In this document: positions 13,809 through 16,614 of the stretch, piece after piece
How the letters are laid out: every line of letters begins with the position of its first letter
How positions within the stretch are numbered: position 1 is the stretch's first letter
From: an uncultured Paraprevotella sp.
GTDB taxonomy: Bacteria; Bacteroidota; Bacteroidia; Bacteroidales; Bacteroidaceae
Assembly (NCBI GenBank): GCA_910584955.1
Contig: CAJUDC010000047.1
Span: forward strand, 1-16,614
DNA: 16,614 nucleotides
Reading direction: 5' to 3'
Notes under the pieces: model-generated
The model's database searches: none
Told to the model about the DNA's origin: nothing
Seen by the model: the letters and a program-made list of their open reading frames with translations, nothing else
Translations under genes and position numbers: made by a program

Positions 13809-13839
13809 CTGCAAATTATGGAATAATTCAGTTCGTTTT

Positions 13840-14775
13840 ATGGAAGAAAAGAAAGAGAATGCTGGTGGGCTTTTCAAAACGCGTACATACGGTGCCTGCC
13901 TGTCCGAGGGTATTAAATTCCCTACCCGCAATGTACTTCTTTTGTTGAAGCATCTGGCTCTGCCGATTGTTTGCATGGTCGTATGCGTCTGTCTGGCGAC
14001 TTTGTTTTTGGGAGATGCGTACCGTTATGTAAATGGCGCGGATTTTGCCCGCGAATGGCCGCAATGGGGGCGTGTGGGACTGTGCGTCCTGTTGTATGGT
14101 GCCGTATGTTTGCTGCCCGGTGCTTTTTGTCTGGGGCGGACGGTTTTTATCATCCGGTTTTATGGAAAAGAGGGCGGACTGCCCCTTTCTTTGGTCGGTT
14201 TGAAAAGTTTGGGTGAGAAACAAACGGCTGTCATCGGTAAGGCATTTTGTTTCTTGGCCGGCGGTTTGCTCTTGTGGAGTTTGGTTGTCGTGCTTTCCTG
14301 TTCGCTGATAGGGCCCGGATGGTTGCGGGTGGTTGTCTGCTTGCTGGGCATATTGGCTGTGTCGCTTCCCTACGTCATGCGGGGGCTTTTTTATCTGTAT
14401 GGTGACACCGATGTTCCGAGCGGATGGGCTACTCTCCGCCAGTGTTATAAACACTGGGGCGCGCTGGCGGCCGTGTTGCTGCTGGGCGGCGCGTTAGCTG
14501 CTGTGCTTGTGTTTCTGGCGGTTTTACCGGCGGCTGTTATTTTTCAGGCCGGATATCTCTCCGATGAGGCGCTAAGGGTGGGAGATCCTTCGGATGTACC
14601 TTCTTACTTCCTCCTCCTTCAAGTGGTTTCTTATGCCTTAGGTACGTTTTTCTCCTGCATGGCCTTTGCCTTGCCGGTCTTCTCGCTGGCTTTCTTGTAC
14701 GGTTCCATCAGGCAGGTACAGTCGGACAATGATGCGTATGCCGCCGAACAGCAACGGATGGAAGACGAGCAATGA
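13840..14775 (+). CDS. Multi-pass membrane protein of unknown function
   Basis: I do not recognise a named family. The 311-residue product has a short cytosolic-looking N-terminus (MEEKKENAGGLFKTRTYG) and about six hydrophobic segments at roughly 32-58, 78-99, 131-155, 160-186, 206-235 and 256-288. It ends in an acidic, Gln-rich tail (QSDNDAYAAEQQRMEDEQ). There is no ATPase, protease or transport signature, and I see no conserved charged residue inside the membrane segments. The start at 13840 was chosen over an upstream TTG at 13798 because the latter lies before the -7 box. It is likely an inner-membrane protein, convergent with the putative porin gene, with only 29 bp between their stops. 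Confidence 0.8.
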   Translation: MEEKKENAGGLFKTRTYGACLSEGIKFPTRNVLLLLKHLALPIVCMVVCVCLATLFLGDAYRYVNGADFAREWPQWGRVGLCVLLYGAVCLLPGAFCLGRTVFIIRFYGKEGGLPLSLVGLKSLGEKQTAVIGKAFCFLAGGLLLWSLVVVLSCSLIGPGWLRVVVCLLGILAVSLPYVMRGLFYLYGDTDVPSGWATLRQCYKHWGALAAVLLLGGALAAVLVFLAVLPAAVIFQAGYLSDEALRVGDPSDVPSYFLLLQVVSYALGTFFSCMAFALPVFSLAFLYGSIRQVQSDNDAYAAEQQRMEDEQ

Positions 14776-14804
14776 CCGTCTCCCTTTATGCGGGATGCGA
14801 AAGA

Positions 14805-16614
14805 TCAGTTGAAGAAGTTCCACGACAGTCCGAAGTGGATCGTGAGCGGATTGACGGGGTAATGCGGCACGAAGAATGAGTTCCCCGTTCCGGCGTTGAC
14901 ATGATTGGCCAGCACATACATGCGGCAATGTTTCAGATGCAGATTGGCATAAACGTTGCAGATGGGGTAGTTGCCCAGTTTCATGCGTGTCTGTTCGTCT
15001 TGTGTCGTGAACTGCCCGATGCAGGGAGCGTAGTCGGGAGCGTAGTAGGACGTGAAGTAACGCACGTCGCCTCCCAGTTCCACACGCAGCACTTTGGCGA
15101 TGCGGAACACAATGTACAAGTTACTGTACAACGAAAGGTCGGGCAGCGGTATAACGTCTTGATTGCTGCTTGTCTGATAAGCCGCTTCATTATCCCAATG
15201 CAGGATTCCCCATTTGAAATCCTGGTTCAGTATGGCGCTGAACAGTTGAACATTGCCCGATTTCTGCCGTACGTTTACGGCATTGCTGTATCCCTGTTTG
15301 CCGTCCTCCAGCGTATAGGGCGTCTTTTGCGTGGCAAAATAGGTGTAGTTGGAAACGTTTTCCACCCCGATGCGCAATCGGGTGCGCGTACGTTGCAAGG
15401 TCAGTGTCCCTTCGATACGGGTGCGCAGTTCTTGGTCCAGGTGGCGGTTGTCCCACCAGGCGAACTGCGAATGGTAATGCCGGAAAAAGAAGCTTGGGTT
15501 CAGATGCTTCACAAAAGCATGGGCGGCCAGTTGCACGGTATCTTTAAATAAACGGAAGTTTACGTCGGCTTTTCCGTCTACTTCGAACTGGCCGGCATCT
15601 TCTCCAGCCAGTACCACCTCGCCGTTGGCATTGAAATGCAACATTTTCCCCGTCGTTTTGCTCAGTTCTCCGCCTACCGACACATTGTTTTCTTTGTAAA
15701 CGTCGCGTAACGGGAAGCCTTCGTTTGTCAGTCCGGGCAGGCGGAACTCCCGGAGTTCGTGTGTGGCGAAGGCGGTCAGACCTGCTTTGGCCCATTTGTT
15801 GAAGCCCTCGCGGAGCGACAATCCGATAGTGTTTTTTACGGAAAATCCCCGGGAGCGGTCGCGCACGGCATTAGGGTTGCCGTAATATTGGTGGGTGTAG
15901 TAGTGGTCCGGTGTCTCGTAGGCATAGTTTACATGCCTCAGCGAATGGATTTTTAAGGTATGTATCAGGCTCGTTACGGGCAGGAAGCTGCGTGTCAGCC
16001 CCATGTCGTTGATAAAATCCTGTCGCAGGGAGTCGATCGTTGTCTGCCGGCGGAGCGTATCGGTTTGTAGGAGAGTGCGTACGCTGTCGGATAAGGCCGT
16101 GAGCAGTTCCGCGTCCGAAGGCATCTCCGGTTTAAGCGAATCCGGCAGTTCCTCTTCCTTGTAAAAGCCCCAGTTGTAGCGATGGGTCAGATAATACGTC
16201 TGGTCGTCGTTGCGGTTCCAGTTTCGTGCCAGCAGGGTAGGGATGTCCCTTGACTTTACCGACTGCGGGAAACGGGCAGGGTCGGTGATGTAGGCGTCGT
16301 CTTCGATTCCTCCGTTTTCTCCCATTTTCATGTGGTTGGCGCTGATCCATGCGTGCATGTTGTAACGGTCGCCCCGGTAGTATCCGTAGAGTGTGCCGTT
16401 GAACTGCGAATTGGCCTGGTTGTTATAGTAGCCTCGTCCGTATAGGTAGTCCAGTTTGAACCCGATGCCGGCTATTTTGTTGATGTTCGATGCGAAATAG
16501 GCCCGGATGCGGTCTTCGCCGTTGTCGCGGCTGCCACACGAATGATAGCTTAGATTGGTGATGGGACTTTTGGTATTGGCAAACAAAAAATTGCCGGGTG
16601 TGGTGTAAAAAAAG
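14805..16614 (-). CDS. Putative porin, outer-membrane beta-barrel (N-terminus beyond window)
   Basis: The 602 visible residues match the Bacteroidales 'putative porin' family, large outer-membrane barrels of unproved substrate. Family hallmarks are near the right edge: NFLFANTKSPITNLSYHSCGSRDNGEDRIRAYFASNINK, then LDYLYGRGYYNNQANSQFNGTLYGYY. The rest alternates short polar turns with amphipathic strands, and the protein ends in GLSWNFFN, an aromatic C-terminal strand typical of barrels inserted by the BAM machinery. A non-barrel insert at about residues 160-215 of the visible part is rich in Asp, Ser and Leu (DSVRTLLQTDTLRRQTTIDS). The reading frame is open right to position 16614, so the start codon and signal peptide are outside the window. 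It overlaps nothing; its stop is 29 bp from the stop of the membrane-protein gene. Confidence 0.9.
   Translation of the reverse strand, partial: FFYTTPGNFLFANTKSPITNLSYHSCGSRDNGEDRIRAYFASNINKIAGIGFKLDYLYGRGYYNNQANSQFNGTLYGYYRGDRYNMHAWISANHMKMGENGGIEDDAYITDPARFPQSVKSRDIPTLLARNWNRNDDQTYYLTHRYNWGFYKEEELPDSLKPEMPSDAELLTALSDSVRTLLQTDTLRRQTTIDSLRQDFINDMGLTRSFLPVTSLIHTLKIHSLRHVNYAYETPDHYYTHQYYGNPNAVRDRSRGFSVKNTIGLSLREGFNKWAKAGLTAFATHELREFRLPGLTNEGFPLRDVYKENNVSVGGELSKTTGKMLHFNANGEVVLAGEDAGQFEVDGKADVNFRLFKDTVQLAAHAFVKHLNPSFFFRHYHSQFAWWDNRHLDQELRTRIEGTLTLQRTRTRLRIGVENVSNYTYFATQKTPYTLEDGKQGYSNAVNVRQKSGNVQLFSAILNQDFKWGILHWDNEAAYQTSSNQDVIPLPDLSLYSNLYIVFRIAKVLRVELGGDVRYFTSYYAPDYAPCIGQFTTQDEQTRMKLGNYPICNVYANLHLKHCRMYVLANHVNAGTGNSFFVPHYPVNPLTIHFGLSWNFFN

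Noticed and set aside
14901..15551. Open frame of about 216 codons on the plus strand inside the putative porin gene.
   Set aside because: It is antisense to a convincing beta-barrel coding frame and shows no family features of its own.

Overview
The window looks like chromosomal DNA from a gut-type member of the Bacteroidales (Bacteroides or a close relative) with a base composition near half G+C. The evidence is the gene content (DUF4286-RuvC, DUF1573, DUF2264, DUF4421 and a putative-porin family typical of this order) and the promoters. Ahead of almost every transcription unit there is a TAnnTTTG box, the Bacteroidetes -7 element, and classical Shine-Dalgarno sites are mostly weak or absent. 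There is no sign of phage, plasmid, insertion sequence, CRISPR, tRNA or rRNA. It reads as a housekeeping region with several family-level unknowns rather than an accessory island.

Layout, left to right. (1) 1-1740, minus strand: a histidine sub-operon hisH-hisA-hisF, with hisF cut by the window edge. HisH and HisF form the imidazole-glycerol-phosphate synthase and HisA makes its substrate. (2) 1965-2861, plus: an unrecognised lipoprotein with a DxDxDG loop. (3) 3113-4635, plus: a MenA-like UbiA-family prenyltransferase translationally coupled (ATGA overlap) to a CPBP/Abi membrane protease, closed by a strong hairpin terminator. (4) 4727-5218, minus: a small exported protein. (5) 5313-7760, minus: an operon DUF4286 - ruvC - stand-alone twin-ATPase ABC protein (ModF-like). 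(6) 7906-9134, plus: a DUF1573 exported protein followed 2 bp later by a Cof-type HAD phosphatase.

(7) 9205-9292: a compact set of four TGTACA-centred repeats spaced exactly 22 bp apart, lying between two convergent genes. (8) 9344-9931, minus: a TDG/Mug-like uracil-DNA glycosylase family protein. (9) 10188-11501, plus: an exported DUF2264 protein with its own promoter and terminator. (10) 11589-13750, minus: a Gfo/Idh/MocA oxidoreductase followed 2 bp later by a DUF4421 outer-membrane barrel protein. (11) 13840-14775, plus: a multi-pass membrane protein of unknown function, divergent from the oxidoreductase through a mirror-symmetric double promoter. (12) 14805-16614, minus: the C-terminal part of a putative porin, open at the right edge.

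No clearly new multi-gene system is visible. The points most worth a second look are the 22-bp phased repeat, the first ATPase site of the ABC protein (which lacks two catalytic residues), the altered second motif of the prenyltransferase coupled to a membrane protease, the glycosylase with no obvious catalytic Asn/Asp in motif A, and the two symmetric divergent control regions at 10079-10096 and 13778-13809.
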